The notes below the pieces were generated by a model that did not search any database, was not told the DNA's origin, and worked only from the letters and a program-made list of their open reading frames with translations. The translations under genes were made by a program, and so were the position numbers. Shown here in pieces: positions 42,308 through 53,822 of a stretch of DNA of 64,000 nucleotides. The stretch comes from Microbispora sp. H11081 (lineage in GTDB: Bacteria > Actinomycetota > Actinomycetes > Streptosporangiales > Streptosporangiaceae): NCBI RefSeq assembly GCF_012999535.1, contig NZ_JABBWV010000001.1, forward strand, positions 744,001 through 808,000, written 5' to 3'. Position 1 is the first letter of the stretch. Each line of letters begins with the position of its first letter.

Positions 42308-43737
42308 CGCGGCTCCTCCAGCGGTGCGAGGCGTTCGCCGATCTCGGCTCCGCAGAAGAAGCCCTGGCAGCGGCCCATCATGGCCCGGGTGCGGCGGCGC
42401 AGGCCGTCGAGGTCGGCAGGGGGGAGCGGGGAGGCCAGCGCGTCCCTGATCTCCCCGGCGGTGACCCGCTCGCAGAAGCAGACGACGGTCCCGTACGCCG
42501 GGTCCTCGCCGATGAGGTCGTCGCACGCGTACGGCCGGGGGAACGCCTCGCCGATGTTGGGCATCCGGGGCGGATCGGGCAGGTCGTCGCGTACGGAGGT
42601 GACGAGTCCCGTCTCGGCCAGCAGCCCGGCGGCGTGCTCGGCGAGGGCCATCGACGAGGTCAGCCCGGTGGACCGGATGCCGCCGAGCACGAGGTACCGC
42701 CGCGCGGCGTCGAGGTGGACCTGGTAGTCGCCGTGCTCGGTGGCCGCCCGCAGCCCCGCGTAGGAGGCCGTGACCTCTTCCTGCAGCAGCGCCGGCATGA
42801 GGGCGAGGCCCTTGTCGACCAGGAAGGCGAACCCCGCCTCAGAGGTGGAGGTGTCGGCGTGGTCGCGCAGGTCCTCCGCCGTGGGGCCGAGCATGACGTT
42901 GCCGTAGATGGTCGGGCTGATCAGCACGCCCTTGCCGCGCGAGCTGGGCACGGGCAGCACGATGCGGTCGGCCAGCGGCCTGGCCATCTTGTCGAAGACC
43001 AGCAGTTCGCCCCTGCGCGGCGTGACGGTGAACCGCTCGTGCCCGAAGAGGCGGTCGATGGCGCCGGACCCCAGCCCTGCGGCGTTGACGACCCAGCGGG
43101 CCCGCAGCGTGCCCCTGCTGGTCAGCAGAAGAGTCTCCTCGCCGGCGTCGTGCTCGACGCCCTTGACCCGCGCGTTGAGCACCACGTGGGCGCCGCGGGC
43201 CAGCGCGTCCAGGGAGAACGCGAGCGTGGTGGTCCACGGGCAGATGATCGCCTCGCCGGGCACGGTGAGCCCGCCGAGCACGCCAGGGCCGAGGGCCGGG
43301 ACGAGCCGGTAGACCTCCTCGGCGCCCAGGGTCTCGCACTCCAGGTAGCCGTTCTTCGCCGCCTTGGCGGCCAGCCCGGGCAGCGCGGCGAGCTCCTCGG
43401 CGGTCCAGGCGACGAGCACCGCGCCGGTCCGCTCGACCGGGACGCCGGCGCGCCCGGCGTACTCGCCGAGCAGCTCGTATCCCCGCCGCACCAGCCGCGA
43501 CTCCAGCGTGCCAGGCGTCGCGTCGAAGCCCGTGTGCAGGATCGCGGTGCTGGCCTTGCTGGTGCCGTCGCCGACGTCGGCCCTGGCCTCGACCAGGACC
43601 ACGGACAGCGGGCGGCCGTCCGATTCGCGGCCCGCCAGCTCGCGGGCCACGGCGGCGCCGACGACGCCGCCGCCGATCACCGCCACGTCGGCCGTCCCGT
43701 CCGGCAGCGGCCCCGACCTGCTCACTCGCGGATTCAC
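42304..43737 (-). CDS. GlpA-like FAD dehydrogenase with C-terminal BFD [2Fe-2S] domain
   Basis: 477 aa, GTG start with GGGGGAG. A DAO-fold FAD domain begins AVIGGGVVGAAVARELAG; STAILHTGFDATPG and VLGGIRSTGLTSSMALAEH are glycerol-3-phosphate dehydrogenase-type motifs. The C-terminus carries a BFD-like iron-sulfur domain with VVCFCERVTAGEI and MMGRCQGFFCG (four Cys). GlpA-type enzymes oxidise glycerol-3-phosphate or a similar polyol phosphate. Flanking genes are a collapsed FGGY kinase upstream and the FAD oxidoreductase downstream. Confidence 0.87.
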   Translation of the reverse strand: MNPRVSRSGPLPDGTADVAVIGGGVVGAAVARELAGRESDGRPLSVVLVEARADVGDGTSKASTAILHTGFDATPGTLESRLVRRGYELLGEYAGRAGVPVERTGAVLVAWTAEELAALPGLAAKAAKNGYLECETLGAEEVYRLVPALGPGVLGGLTVPGEAIICPWTTTLAFSLDALARGAHVVLNARVKGVEHDAGEETLLLTSRGTLRARWVVNAAGLGSGAIDRLFGHERFTVTPRRGELLVFDKMARPLADRIVLPVPSSRGKGVLISPTIYGNVMLGPTAEDLRDHADTSTSEAGFAFLVDKGLALMPALLQEEVTASYAGLRAATEHGDYQVHLDAARRYLVLGGIRSTGLTSSMALAEHAAGLLAETGLVTSVRDDLPDPPRMPNIGEAFPRPYACDDLIGEDPAYGTVVCFCERVTAGEIRDALASPLPPADLDGLRRRTRAMMGRCQGFFCGAEIGERLAPLEEPR

Positions 43738-43756
43738 GTGTCTCCCCCCGTCTCGA

Positions 43757-44158
43757 TCAGCGGACGGCCCGCTCGCCGGTGTTGGCGAGCAGGAACGCCC
43801 CGGTGCCGTACGTGCACTTGGCGTCGCCCGCCGACAGGCAGCCCTCCGCCGGCAGCGCGGTGCGGCGGATCCAGGTCATCTTGGACGCGGAGAAGTACGG
43901 GTCGAGCACGAGGCCTGTCAGCTCGGCGACCCTCTCCGCGTGCCCGGCGAGGCCGGCGCAGACCTCCTCGGCCCGCCGGCCCGCGGCCAGCACGGAGGCG
44001 AGCAGCTCGAAGGGGTCCTGCTCGACCCGCCCGCCGGGCAGGTACGCCGTGTGGACGGGCACCTCGGCCAGCGCGAGGACCGCGCCGTCTCCGTCCACCA
44101 CGATCGCCTTCGTGCCCGAGGTGCCCTGGTCGATCGCCAGTACGGCCGGCGCGCTCAC
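43757..44158 (-). pseudogene. Collapsed FGGY carbohydrate kinase (glycerol kinase-like)
   Basis: An open frame of 133 codons from GTG 44158, against about 490 in the family. It joins three separated kinase segments: the N-terminal LAIDQGTSGTKAIVVDGD...VEQDPFELL, then VAELTGLVLDPYFSASKMTW, then AGDAKCTYGTGAFLLANTG, and stops before the ATP-binding lobe. The deletions appear in-frame, so translation could still occur and maintain coupling to the downstream glpA-like gene, but catalysis is not possible without the second lobe. A kinase for this locus would have to be elsewhere. Confidence 0.75.
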
Positions 44159-44312
44159 AGGAAATCCACCGGTTCGCCGGCCTGGTCCGCGGTCCCGATT
44201 CGATCACCGCGAGGCCGGCGCGTGGAGGGATGGGACATGGATCGTCTCCTCGCTGGAGCTGGGTGAGTCGCGACGGCCCGGGCCGGCGGCGTGGCCGCGC
44301 CGCCGGACCACC

Positions 44313-45077
44313 CTATGGTCTGATCACCTCCACATCCGCCGTGACCAGGGCGGATGCGAGCGGGGCAGGGGGTTCCCCGTCGGTGATGAGACCGGAAAGG
44401 CCGTCGAGGCCGCACACCCGGTAAGCGGCGACCCTGCCGTGCTTCGCGGTGTCGGCGAGCACGTACGTCCGTGCGGTGGTGGCGAGGATCACGCGTTTGG
44501 TCGCGACCTCGTCCAGGAAGTAGTCGGTGAGCCCGGCCTCCGCGTCCAGGCCGCCCGAGCCGAGGAAGGCCACGTCGGCGCGCAGGTCCTGGAAGAACCC
44601 GAGCGTGTGGGCGTTGGAGACGGCGAGGTCGCCCTGCCGCACGCGCCCGCCCGACACCAGCACCTCCACCCCGGGACGGCCCGCGAGTTCGGCCGCCACC
44701 AGCAGCGAGCAGGTGGCGACCACCCCGCGGAAGGACGGGGGGACGGCCCTGGCGACGTGGACGGCCGTGGTGCCCACGTCGATGATCACGGTCTGGCCCG
44801 GCCTCAGGAGGTGCGCGGCGAGTTCGCCGATCACGGCCTTCGCCTCGGACTGGCTCGTCGAGCGCTCCAGGTAGGACAGCTCCTCACCGGTGCCCGAGGG
44901 CGCCGAGGTCGCCCCGCCGTGGACGCGGACGAGCAGCGCCCGGCGCTCCAGGATCGCCAGGTCGCGCCGTACGGTCTCGTGGGAGACGCCGAGCAGCGCG
45001 GCCAGGTCCTCGGTGCGCACGGTCCCCTTCCGTCCGAGGGCTTCGATGATCCGCTGGTGACGCTGTGCGGGGAGCAA
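44313..45077 (-). CDS. DeoR-family transcriptional repressor
   Basis: 254 aa from TTG 45077 with GGAGG 7 bases upstream; a longer frame upstream does not look coding. The N-terminal DeoR helix-turn-helix contains QRHQRIIEALGRKG and GVSHETVRRDLAILE. The sugar-phosphate sensing domain follows with TVIIDVGTTAVHVARAV. DeoR regulators respond to phosphorylated sugars or polyols, and this one heads the run of collapsed kinase, GlpA-like and FAD oxidoreductase genes it presumably controls. The following 154 bases hold no gene. Confidence 0.9.
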   Translation of the reverse strand: MLPAQRHQRIIEALGRKGTVRTEDLAALLGVSHETVRRDLAILERRALLVRVHGGATSAPSGTGEELSYLERSTSQSEAKAVIGELAAHLLRPGQTVIIDVGTTAVHVARAVPPSFRGVVATCSLLVAAELAGRPGVEVLVSGGRVRQGDLAVSNAHTLGFFQDLRADVAFLGSGGLDAEAGLTDYFLDEVATKRVILATTARTYVLADTAKHGRVAAYRVCGLDGLSGLITDGEPPAPLASALVTADVEVIRP

Positions 45078-45113
45078 GAGACCGGCCTCCGGCTGACCGA
45101 ATGTGACTGTTGA

Positions 45114-48261
<3,148 letters not shown>

Positions 48262-48262
<1 letters not shown>

Positions 48263-48414
48263 TGACCTTCGCGTCCGGAGGGATGATCTTCATTGGCCTC
48301 TTCCTGATCGGCGGGGTCATCTCGGGCATCCGGCAGGGCTCGAAGCCGCTGGCGGCGATCACCGGCGTCGGCGCGGTCCTGGCGCTCACCGCGGGGGTGA
48401 TGTGGTGGCAGTGA
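48262..48414 (+). CDS. 50-aa membrane protein inside the his operon
   Basis: ATG 48262 shares its A with the hisB stop, and its own stop overlaps the hisH start. The product has two hydrophobic helices (about residues 6-22 and 30-48) joined by GIRQGSKP and ends VMWWQ. It is too short for most annotation cut-offs. Overlap with both neighbours argues that it is translated. I recognise no family; a membrane tether for the HisH/HisF or HisB step is speculation. Confidence 0.65.
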
Positions 48415-49043
48415 GCAAGCGTGTGGTCGTGCTCGACTACGGCTCTGGCAACCTCCGCTCGGCCGAGAGGGCGCTGGCCCGGGTGGGGGCGGACGTCACC
48501 GTCACCGCCGACTTCGACGCGGCCGTCGAGGCGGACGGCCTCGTCGTCCCCGGGGTCGGGGCGTTCGCGGCGTGCATGGAGGGACTGAAGGCCGTGCGCG
48601 GCGACCAGATCATCGGCCGCCGCCTGTCCGGCGGGCGCCCGGTGCTCGGTATCTGCGTCGGCATGCAGATCCTTTTCGAGAAGGGCGTCGAGCACGGCGT
48701 CCACACGGAGGGCTGCGGCGAGTGGCCCGGCACGGTCGAGCGGCTCGACGCGCCCGTGCTGCCCCACATGGGGTGGAACACGGTGACCGCGCCCGAGGGC
48801 AGCGTGCTGTTCCGCGGCCTGGACGGGGACGCGCGCTTCTACTTCGTCCACTCCTACGGGGTGCGCGACTGGCTGCTGAAGGCCGGCGACGGCTTTCGCG
48901 AGCCGCTGGTCACGTGGGCCGAGCACGGCGTGCCGTTCGTGGCCGCCGCCGAGAACGGTCCCCTCTCGGCCACCCAGTTCCATCCGGAGAAGTCCGGGGA
49001 CGCCGGGGCCGCGCTGCTGCACAACTGGCTGAGCACGGTGTGA
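48411..49043 (+). CDS. hisH: Imidazole glycerol phosphate synthase, glutaminase subunit
   Basis: 210 aa from GTG 48411, which gives a GTGA overlap with the previous gene; GTG 48402 is an in-frame alternative adding three residues. Class I amidotransferase with [13 protein letters not shown], the nucleophile in [11 protein letters not shown], and the His/Glu pair in [11 protein letters not shown]. It feeds ammonia to HisF, encoded 1.7 kb downstream. Confidence 0.96.
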   Translation: MSKRVVVLDYGSGNLRSAERALARVGADVTVTADFDAAVEADGLVVPGVGAFAACMEGLKAVRGDQIIGRRLSGGRPVLGICVGMQILFEKGVEHGVHTEGCGEWPGTVERLDAPVLPHMGWNTVTAPEGSVLFRGLDGDARFYFVHSYGVRDWLLKAGDGFREPLVTWAEHGVPFVAAAENGPLSATQFHPEKSGDAGAALLHNWLSTV

Positions 49044-49141
49044 TCGCGACCGGCAGGCGAAATCCCGGGGCGCCGGTGCGACACTGGAGGTCGGCGGCGT
49101 GCGACGGTGTCCGTCCGCCGCCGGGGCCGCCGCGCGTGGTC

Positions 49142-49201
49142 CCGGCCACGCTGTCACCGGCCACGCTGTTATAGGCCAAGCTGTTACCGGCCACGCTGTG
49201 A
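49142..49201. repeat. Four 15-base tandem repeats
   Basis: CCGGCCACGCTGTNA occurs four times at 15-base spacing (49142, 49157, 49172, 49187); the third copy has two changes. It lies in the 180-base gap after hisH, 23 bases before the next start. No Trp- or His-rich leader is evident. Confidence 0.85.
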
Positions 49202-49223
49202 CCGGACCTGAGCGGGAGGCCCG

Positions 49224-49595
49224 ATGAGCAAGGAACGGGCCCGCCGGAGGGCCGAGCGCGAAGCCGAGCGCGCACGCCTCGCGGCGGCCCGCGCCGAGCG
49301 CGAGGCCAAAGCCGCCAGGCGGCGCGAGATGCGCGACCGGCTCGTCCGGCCGGTCACGGGAGCCGTGGCGGCGGTGCTGCCGCGGCCCGCGAGACCGGTG
49401 CGGGTGGCCAGGCAGCGGGGGTATCTCGCCCGCCGCCGCCGCACGGAGAACGCCGTGGTCGCCGTGCTGTGGTTCCTCGTCCAGGTGCTCGCCTGGATCC
49501 TGCTCGACTCGTGGATGGCCCGCCTGGGCGTGTTCCTCGGTTCGATCCTGCTGCTCCCGGTGCTCGTCACCATCGTCTTCGACCGGAGGTCATGA
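49224..49595 (+). CDS. Coiled-coil membrane protein, unknown
   Basis: 123 aa from ATG 49224 with GGGAGG upstream. Residues 1-45 are a highly charged Arg/Glu/Ala helix ([20 protein letters not shown]), likely a coiled coil. Two hydrophobic helices occupy about 77-97 and 100-118. I recognise no family. It sits between hisH and hisA with a 4-base gap to hisA, so it is cotranscribed with His genes. Confidence 0.65.
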   Translation: MSKERARRRAEREAERARLAAARAEREAKAARRREMRDRLVRPVTGAVAAVLPRPARPVRVARQRGYLARRRRTENAVVAVLWFLVQVLAWILLDSWMARLGVFLGSILLLPVLVTIVFDRRS

Positions 49596-49599
49596 CCAA

Positions 49600-50325
49600 A
49601 TGTCCCTCGTATTGCTCCCAGCCGTCGACGTCGCCGACGGCCAAGCCGTCCGCCTCGTGCAGGGCGAGGCGGGGACGGAGACCTCGTACGGGGATCCGCT
49701 CGCCGCCGCCCTCGCCTGGCAGAAGGCCGGCGCGGAGTGGATCCACCTGGTCGACCTCGACGCGGCGTTCGGCCGCGGGGACAACCGCGAACTGCTCGCC
49801 TCCGTCGTCGGCGCGCTGGACGTCAACGTGGAGTTGTCCGGCGGGATCCGCGACGACGCCTCGCTCGAGGCCGCGCTGGGCACCGGCTGCCGCCGGGTGA
49901 ACATCGGCACCGCCGCGCTGGAGAACCCCGAGTGGTGCGCCAGGGCGATCGCCGAGTACGGCGACCGCATCGCCGTGGGGCTGGACGTGCGCGGCACCAC
50001 GCTGGCCGCCCGCGGCTGGACCCAGGACGGCGGCGACCTGTGGGAGGTGCTCGACCGGCTGGAGTCGGAGGGCTGCCCCCGCTACGTCGTCACCGACGTC
50101 ACCAAGGACGGCACGTTGCGCGGTCCCAACCTCGACCTGCTGCGCGAGGTCTGCGCGCGCACCGACCGCCCGGTCATCGCCAGCGGCGGGGTCTCCTCGC
50201 TCGACGACCTGCGGGCGATCGCGACGCTCGTGCCGGACGGCGTCGAAGGCGCCATCGTGGGCAAGGCGCTGTACGCCCAGGCGTTCACGCTGGAAGAGGC
50301 GCTCGCGGCGGTGAGCGCCGCATGA
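49600..50325 (+). CDS. priA: PriA, bifunctional HisA/TrpF isomerase
   Basis: 241 aa TIM barrel. [21 protein letters not shown] has the N-terminal catalytic Asp, [10 protein letters not shown] the first phosphate loop and [16 protein letters not shown] the second catalytic Asp region. In most actinobacteria this one enzyme isomerises both ProFAR (histidine) and PRA (tryptophan). The trp genes of this window include no trpF, which agrees with dual use, although dual activity is inferred. Confidence 0.92.
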   Translation: MSLVLLPAVDVADGQAVRLVQGEAGTETSYGDPLAAALAWQKAGAEWIHLVDLDAAFGRGDNRELLASVVGALDVNVELSGGIRDDASLEAALGTGCRRVNIGTAALENPEWCARAIAEYGDRIAVGLDVRGTTLAARGWTQDGGDLWEVLDRLESEGCPRYVVTDVTKDGTLRGPNLDLLREVCARTDRPVIASGGVSSLDDLRAIATLVPDGVEGAIVGKALYAQAFTLEEALAAVSAA

Positions 50326-50741
50326 GCACCCCGATGCCAGAAGGGCGGATCTCCTCCGGCGGTCCATGGGAGGACCGCTACGGCTACGCCCGCGCGGTCG
50401 TGGCCGGGCCGCACGTGCTCGTGTCCGGCTGCACCGCGACCGTGGGCGGCGAGGTCCAGCACGTGGGCGACGCCTACCGGCAGACGCTCACCGCGTTCTC
50501 CATCGCGCTCGACGCCGTCGAGAAGGCCGGCATCACCCGGGCCGACGTGGTGCGCACCCGCCTCTACGTGGTGAACGCGGCCGACTTCGACGCCGTGGGC
50601 AAGGCGCACGGCGAGCTCTTCGGCGACGTGCGGCCCGCCTGCACCAGCGTGCAGATCGCCGGGCTGGTCGACGAGCGCATGCTGGTCGAGGTCGAGGTCG
50701 AGGCGTATCGGGCGGCGGATCGTGGCAACGGCGAGGGCTGA
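50322..50741 (+). CDS. RidA/YjgF-family protein
   Basis: 139 aa from ATG 50322, overlapping priA (ATGA). [49 protein letters not shown] and [19 protein letters not shown] are RidA motifs; the catalytic Arg of imine deaminases is plausible in VVRTRLYV. RidA proteins remove reactive enamine/imine intermediates made by PLP enzymes. The position between hisA and hisF suggests metabolite housekeeping in this pathway. Confidence 0.88.
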   Translation: MSTPMPEGRISSGGPWEDRYGYARAVVAGPHVLVSGCTATVGGEVQHVGDAYRQTLTAFSIALDAVEKAGITRADVVRTRLYVVNAADFDAVGKAHGELFGDVRPACTSVQIAGLVDERMLVEVEVEAYRAADRGNGEG

Positions 50742-50744
50742 GCG

Positions 50745-51515
50745 ATGACGGTGGCGGTGCGGGTGATCCCCTGCCTGGACGTGGACGCGGGCCGGGTCGT
50801 CAAGGGGGTCAACTTCGAGAACCTCAGGGACGCCGGCGACCCCGTCGAGCTGGCCGCCCGCTACGACGCCGAGGGGGCCGACGAGCTGACCTTCCTCGAC
50901 ATCACCGCCTCGTCGGGCGGGCGGGAGACCATGCTCGACGTGGTGCGGCGTACGGCCGAGCAGGTGTTCATCCCGCTGACCGTCGGCGGGGGAGTGCGGT
51001 CGGCCGACGACGTGGACCGGCTGCTGCGCGCAGGCGCCGACAAGGTGGGCGTCAACACCGCCGCCATCGCGAGGCCGGAGCTGCTGACCGAGGCCTCGCG
51101 CAGGTTCGGGTCGCAGTGCGTGGTGCTGTCGGTGGACGCCCGCCGGGTGGTCGACGGGCCGCCCACGCCCTCGGGGTTCGAGGTCACCACCCACGGCGGG
51201 CGCCGCGGGACCGGCATCGACGCGGTGGAGTGGGCCAGGCGCGGGGAGGAGCTCGGCGTCGGGGAGATCCTGCTCAACTCGATGGACGGCGACGGCACCA
51301 GGTCGGGGTTCGACCTGGAGATGCTGCGGGCCGTCCGGGCGGCGGTGAGCGTGCCGCTGATCGCCTCCGGCGGCGCGGGGCGGCTGGAGGACTTCCCGCC
51401 GGCGGTGGACGCGGGGGCGGACGCGGTGCTGGCCGCCTCGGTCTTCCACTTCGGCCAGCTCAAGATCCACGAGGTCAAGGACACGCTGCGCGCGGCCGGT
51501 CACCCGGTCCGCTGA
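50745..51515 (+). CDS. hisF: Imidazole glycerol phosphate synthase, cyclase subunit
   Basis: 256 aa TIM barrel, ATG 3 bases after rid[19 protein letters not shown] has catalytic Asp11, and [31 protein letters not shown] (second catalytic Asp) and IASGGAGR follow. It works with HisH to make IGP and AICAR. It ends the first part of the His cluster; a hairpin follows 7 bases after the stop. Confidence 0.97.
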   Translation: MTVAVRVIPCLDVDAGRVVKGVNFENLRDAGDPVELAARYDAEGADELTFLDITASSGGRETMLDVVRRTAEQVFIPLTVGGGVRSADDVDRLLRAGADKVGVNTAAIARPELLTEASRRFGSQCVVLSVDARRVVDGPPTPSGFEVTTHGGRRGTGIDAVEWARRGEELGVGEILLNSMDGDGTRSGFDLEMLRAVRAAVSVPLIASGGAGRLEDFPPAVDAGADAVLAASVFHFGQLKIHEVKDTLRAAGHPVR

Positions 51516-51521
51516 GCACCG

Positions 51522-51548
51522 GCGGGGGGCCGGGGTCCCGGCCCCCGC
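51522..51548 (+). terminator. GC-rich hairpin after hisF
   Basis: GCGGGGGGCCGGG pairs with CCCGGCCCCCGC with one bulged G and a 2-base apex (51522-51548). There is no U-tract. It lies between hisF and the convergent small secreted-protein gene, and may serve either strand. Confidence 0.5.
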
Positions 51549-51582
51549 TCGGGTGTCTCGGCCAGCGTTCCAGCCGGCGATC

Positions 51583-51816
51583 TCAGTCGATGTCGATGAT
51601 CGCCGTGGGGTAGGCGTCCGGGCCCGTGCCGAGCGAGGAGTACCCCATCGACTGGTACTGCCACTGGTGGCCCTGGTAGTAGCCGGAGAAGGAGCATCCG
51701 TCGCCGTCCCAGCCGGTGGCGGCGGCGGACGCGTTGTGGGCCGGTTGGGCCGCCACGAGACCGACGGCCGCGAGGAACGCCAGGCCCAGCAGGCTCGGGA
51801 AACGCTTCGCACGCAT
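51583..51816 (-). CDS. Small secreted protein, unknown
   Basis: 77 aa. MRAKRFPSLLGLAFLAAVGL and ASAAAT form a clear signal peptide with cleavage near residue 32. The mature part of about 45 residues is Gly/Tyr/Ser/Asp-rich with one Cys (GDGCSFSGYY) and ends TAIIDID. I recognise no family; a structural or signalling extracellular peptide is possible. The gene has its own 5' region with no obvious partner. Confidence 0.65.
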   Translation of the reverse strand: MRAKRFPSLLGLAFLAAVGLVAAQPAHNASAAATGWDGDGCSFSGYYQGHQWQYQSMGYSSLGTGPDAYPTAIIDID

Positions 51817-52031
51817 AGCTGTCTCCTGTCCGTCGAGAGATCCTGCGGCGCTCCGGAGTCCGCCTACTCAATGGTCAGCAGATCGTGAGGGAAGCGTCCA
51901 TACCAATCACCCCAAACGGGACGATAATGGACGAAAACCGGCATCCGCGATTGTGTGGCCTTTTACCGGCCATGCCTGGCCGACGTGCCCTAAGGTGGCG
52001 ACTGATCATCGCCGACCACCGGAGGGAACAC

Positions 52032-52319
52032 ATGGCCGACCCCACCTCGCTCGACGAGGTCCGCCGCGGCATCGACGAGATCGACGCCCGGTTGACGACG
52101 CTGCTGGCCGAACGGCAGAGGCTCGTCCGCGCGGCGGCGGCGTTCAAGACCGACGAGCAGGCCGTACGGGCTCCCGACCGGGTGGAGCGCGTCGTGACGG
52201 CGGCGCGGGAGAGGGCGGAGCGCGAAGGGCTTTCTCCGGAGGTCGCCGAGGCCGTCTGGCGGGCGATGATCGGCGCGTTCATCGAGTTCGAGCTCGGCGA
52301 GCACCGGCGGGCGGGGTAG
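52032..52319 (+). CDS. AroQ-type chorismate mutase (PchB-like)
   Basis: 95 aa from ATG 52032 with GGAGGG upstream. All-alpha AroQ fold: VRRGIDEIDARLTTLLAERQ, the catalytic Arg/Lys region AAAFKTDEQAVRAPDRV, then MIGAFIEFELGEH. The APxRV segment is closer to PchB-type isochorismate-pyruvate lyases than to biosynthetic mutases, but chorismate mutase activity is also common in this group. It stands alone. A second AroQ domain is encoded at 30674-31645. Confidence 0.82.
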   Translation: MADPTSLDEVRRGIDEIDARLTTLLAERQRLVRAAAAFKTDEQAVRAPDRVERVVTAARERAEREGLSPEVAEAVWRAMIGAFIEFELGEHRRAG

Positions 52320-52392
52320 GCCGGCCGGGGGTCGCCGCGGAGTGGGAGGAGAGGCCGGCGGAGCGAGGCGGATGCCCTGCCGGCCCGGGCGC

Positions 52393-52437
52393 GTCAGCTC
52401 AGGACCACGTCAGCTCAGGTCATGTCAGCTCAGGACC
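52393..52437. repeat. Three imperfect 15-16-base tandem repeats
   Basis: GTCAGCTCAGGACCAC, GTCAGCTCAGGTCAT and GTCAGCTCAGGACC follow one another. The last copy contains the stop and final codons of the small membrane-peptide gene on the minus strand, so each repeat duplicates that gene's 3' end. Confidence 0.8.
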
Positions 52438-52586
52438 GAGGTGAAGAAGGTCGCCAGCCGGCTGGCTCCGGTGTTGACAGTGTCGAACACGCCTCGCACG
52501 GCGCCTGCCGCCGCCTGCGGCTGGCTGTAGAGGTAGAAGACCACGAACGCGATGGCCGCGTACGTAAGAACCTTCTTCGCCTTCAT
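52425..52586 (-). CDS. 53-aa single-helix membrane peptide, copy 1
   Basis: From ATG 52586 with GGAGG upstream. One hydrophobic helix (about residues 5-22, YAAIAFVVFYLYSQP) follows a basic start MKAKKVL and precedes an amphipathic C-terminus ending ASRLATFFTSVLS. It is a paralogue of the peptide encoded 117 bases upstream on the same strand: about 60% of positions agree. Function unknown. Confidence 0.75.
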   Translation of the reverse strand: MKAKKVLTYAAIAFVVFYLYSQPQAAAGAVRGVFDTVNTGASRLATFFTSVLS

Positions 52587-52702
52587 CGGGGGGCCTCCTG
52601 CAGTCGGTATCCCGGTCGTTTGTACCCGGCGGCAGTTTTGATCATAACTAGCCGAGAGGACATGAGCCCGTTTCGCCCTCATCGTGAGACAAGGGCGCCC
52701 GA

Positions 52703-52867
52703 TCAGCCGGCGAGGACCGAGGTGAAGAACGCGGACAGGCGTTCGGCCCCCGTGGCGAGGCCCCCGAACAGGGTCTTGACGGCACCGGCGGCGTTCGCGG
52801 GCTGCGTGAACAAATAGAAGATCACGAACGCGACGGCCAGGTAGGTCAGGACCTTCTTGAGGTTCAT
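52703..52867 (-). CDS. 54-aa single-helix membrane peptide, copy 2
   Basis: From ATG 52867 with GGGGAG upstream. MNLKKVLTYLAVAFVIFYLF is followed by TQPANAAGAV and ends AERLSAFFTSVLAG. It has the same plan as copy 1, with conserved KKVLTY, FYL, QP, AAGAV and FFTSVL. The duplication plus conserved frame indicates both are real genes. No toxin-antitoxin partner is evident. Confidence 0.75.
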   Translation of the reverse strand: MNLKKVLTYLAVAFVIFYLFTQPANAAGAVKTLFGGLATGAERLSAFFTSVLAG

Positions 52868-52966
52868 TCGGGGCTCCCCAGGTGTCCACACATCGTGGCT
52901 GGTCTCATGGTGCCCCATTGCCCGGCGTTTACGTTGGCAATTTCGGACAAGTCGCGAAATCGAACT

Positions 52967-53602
52967 TTATGGCCCCAATCGGGCATCCCGCAGCAGGGCG
53001 ACCGCGGCGGCGTCCCCGTCGTACTCCACCCGGGCGTGCGCCTGCCGGCCGAAGGCGAACAGCAGCAGCTCCGACGGCTCGCCGGTCACCACCACGGCGG
53101 GCTCGGCCATGCGCCCCGCCGCCTTCGCCCCGTCGGGACGGCGCAGCACGACCCCCACGGGGGCCTTGCGCAGGAAGAGCCTGGCGCCGCTGCGCAGCCG
53201 GTGCCACAGCGTCTCCTGCAAATCCCTCGGGACGACGCGGGGCTCCCAGCCGTCCTGCGCCCGGCGCACGTCCTCGTGATGGACGAACAGCTCGACGGTG
53301 TTGACCAGCTCGTCCACGCGCGGGACCAGGCCGTACGGGGTCCAGCGCGGCGGCCCCTGCCGGACGAGCCCGACCAGCTCGGGGTAGGAGTGACGCCGCT
53401 TGAGGCGCTCCTGCACGGCGGCGGTGTACCCGGCGAGGAACGACAGCGAGATGCCGGGCGCCGCGTCGAGCCTGCGCTCACGCAGGACGAGGTGGGCCGC
53501 GAGGTCCCCTGTCGTCCATCCCGCGCACAGCGTGGGCGCTCCGGGGCCGAGGTGGTCGAGCAGGTCGCAGAGCGCCGCGCGCTCCGTCTGGGCGTGTGTC
53601 AC
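52967..53602 (-). CDS. TIGR03085-family DinB-like protein
   Basis: 211 aa. It begins ERAALCDLLDHLGPGAPTLC and contains AGWTTGDLAAHLVLRERR (His) and VNTVELFVHHEDVRRAQ (His-His), which together form the metal site of the maleylpyruvate isomerase/DinB four-helix fold. Such proteins are usually thiol-dependent (mycothiol) transferases in actinobacteria; the substrate is unknown. Confidence 0.87.
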   Translation of the reverse strand: MTHAQTERAALCDLLDHLGPGAPTLCAGWTTGDLAAHLVLRERRLDAAPGISLSFLAGYTAAVQERLKRRHSYPELVGLVRQGPPRWTPYGLVPRVDELVNTVELFVHHEDVRRAQDGWEPRVVPRDLQETLWHRLRSGARLFLRKAPVGVVLRRPDGAKAAGRMAEPAVVVTGEPSELLLFAFGRQAHARVEYDGDAAAVALLRDARLGP

Positions 53603-53822
53603 GTGATCAGCCTATGCGCCGGTCGCGCGCGGCCCTCGAAGGGTCGAGCATGTCCGAGGAATAAACAGCTTGATCAGGATGATAGGGAGTATCTAGGACC
53701 AAGGGCTCGGGTGGCGTCGGTCCGGTGACGGATACGGCGGCGTCCCCGAGTGAGTAACGTCCCACTCCGGGGCGCTCGCAGGGAGCGGCCCCGGTGGTCC
53801 CCGATCGGAAGGAACGCACCGC

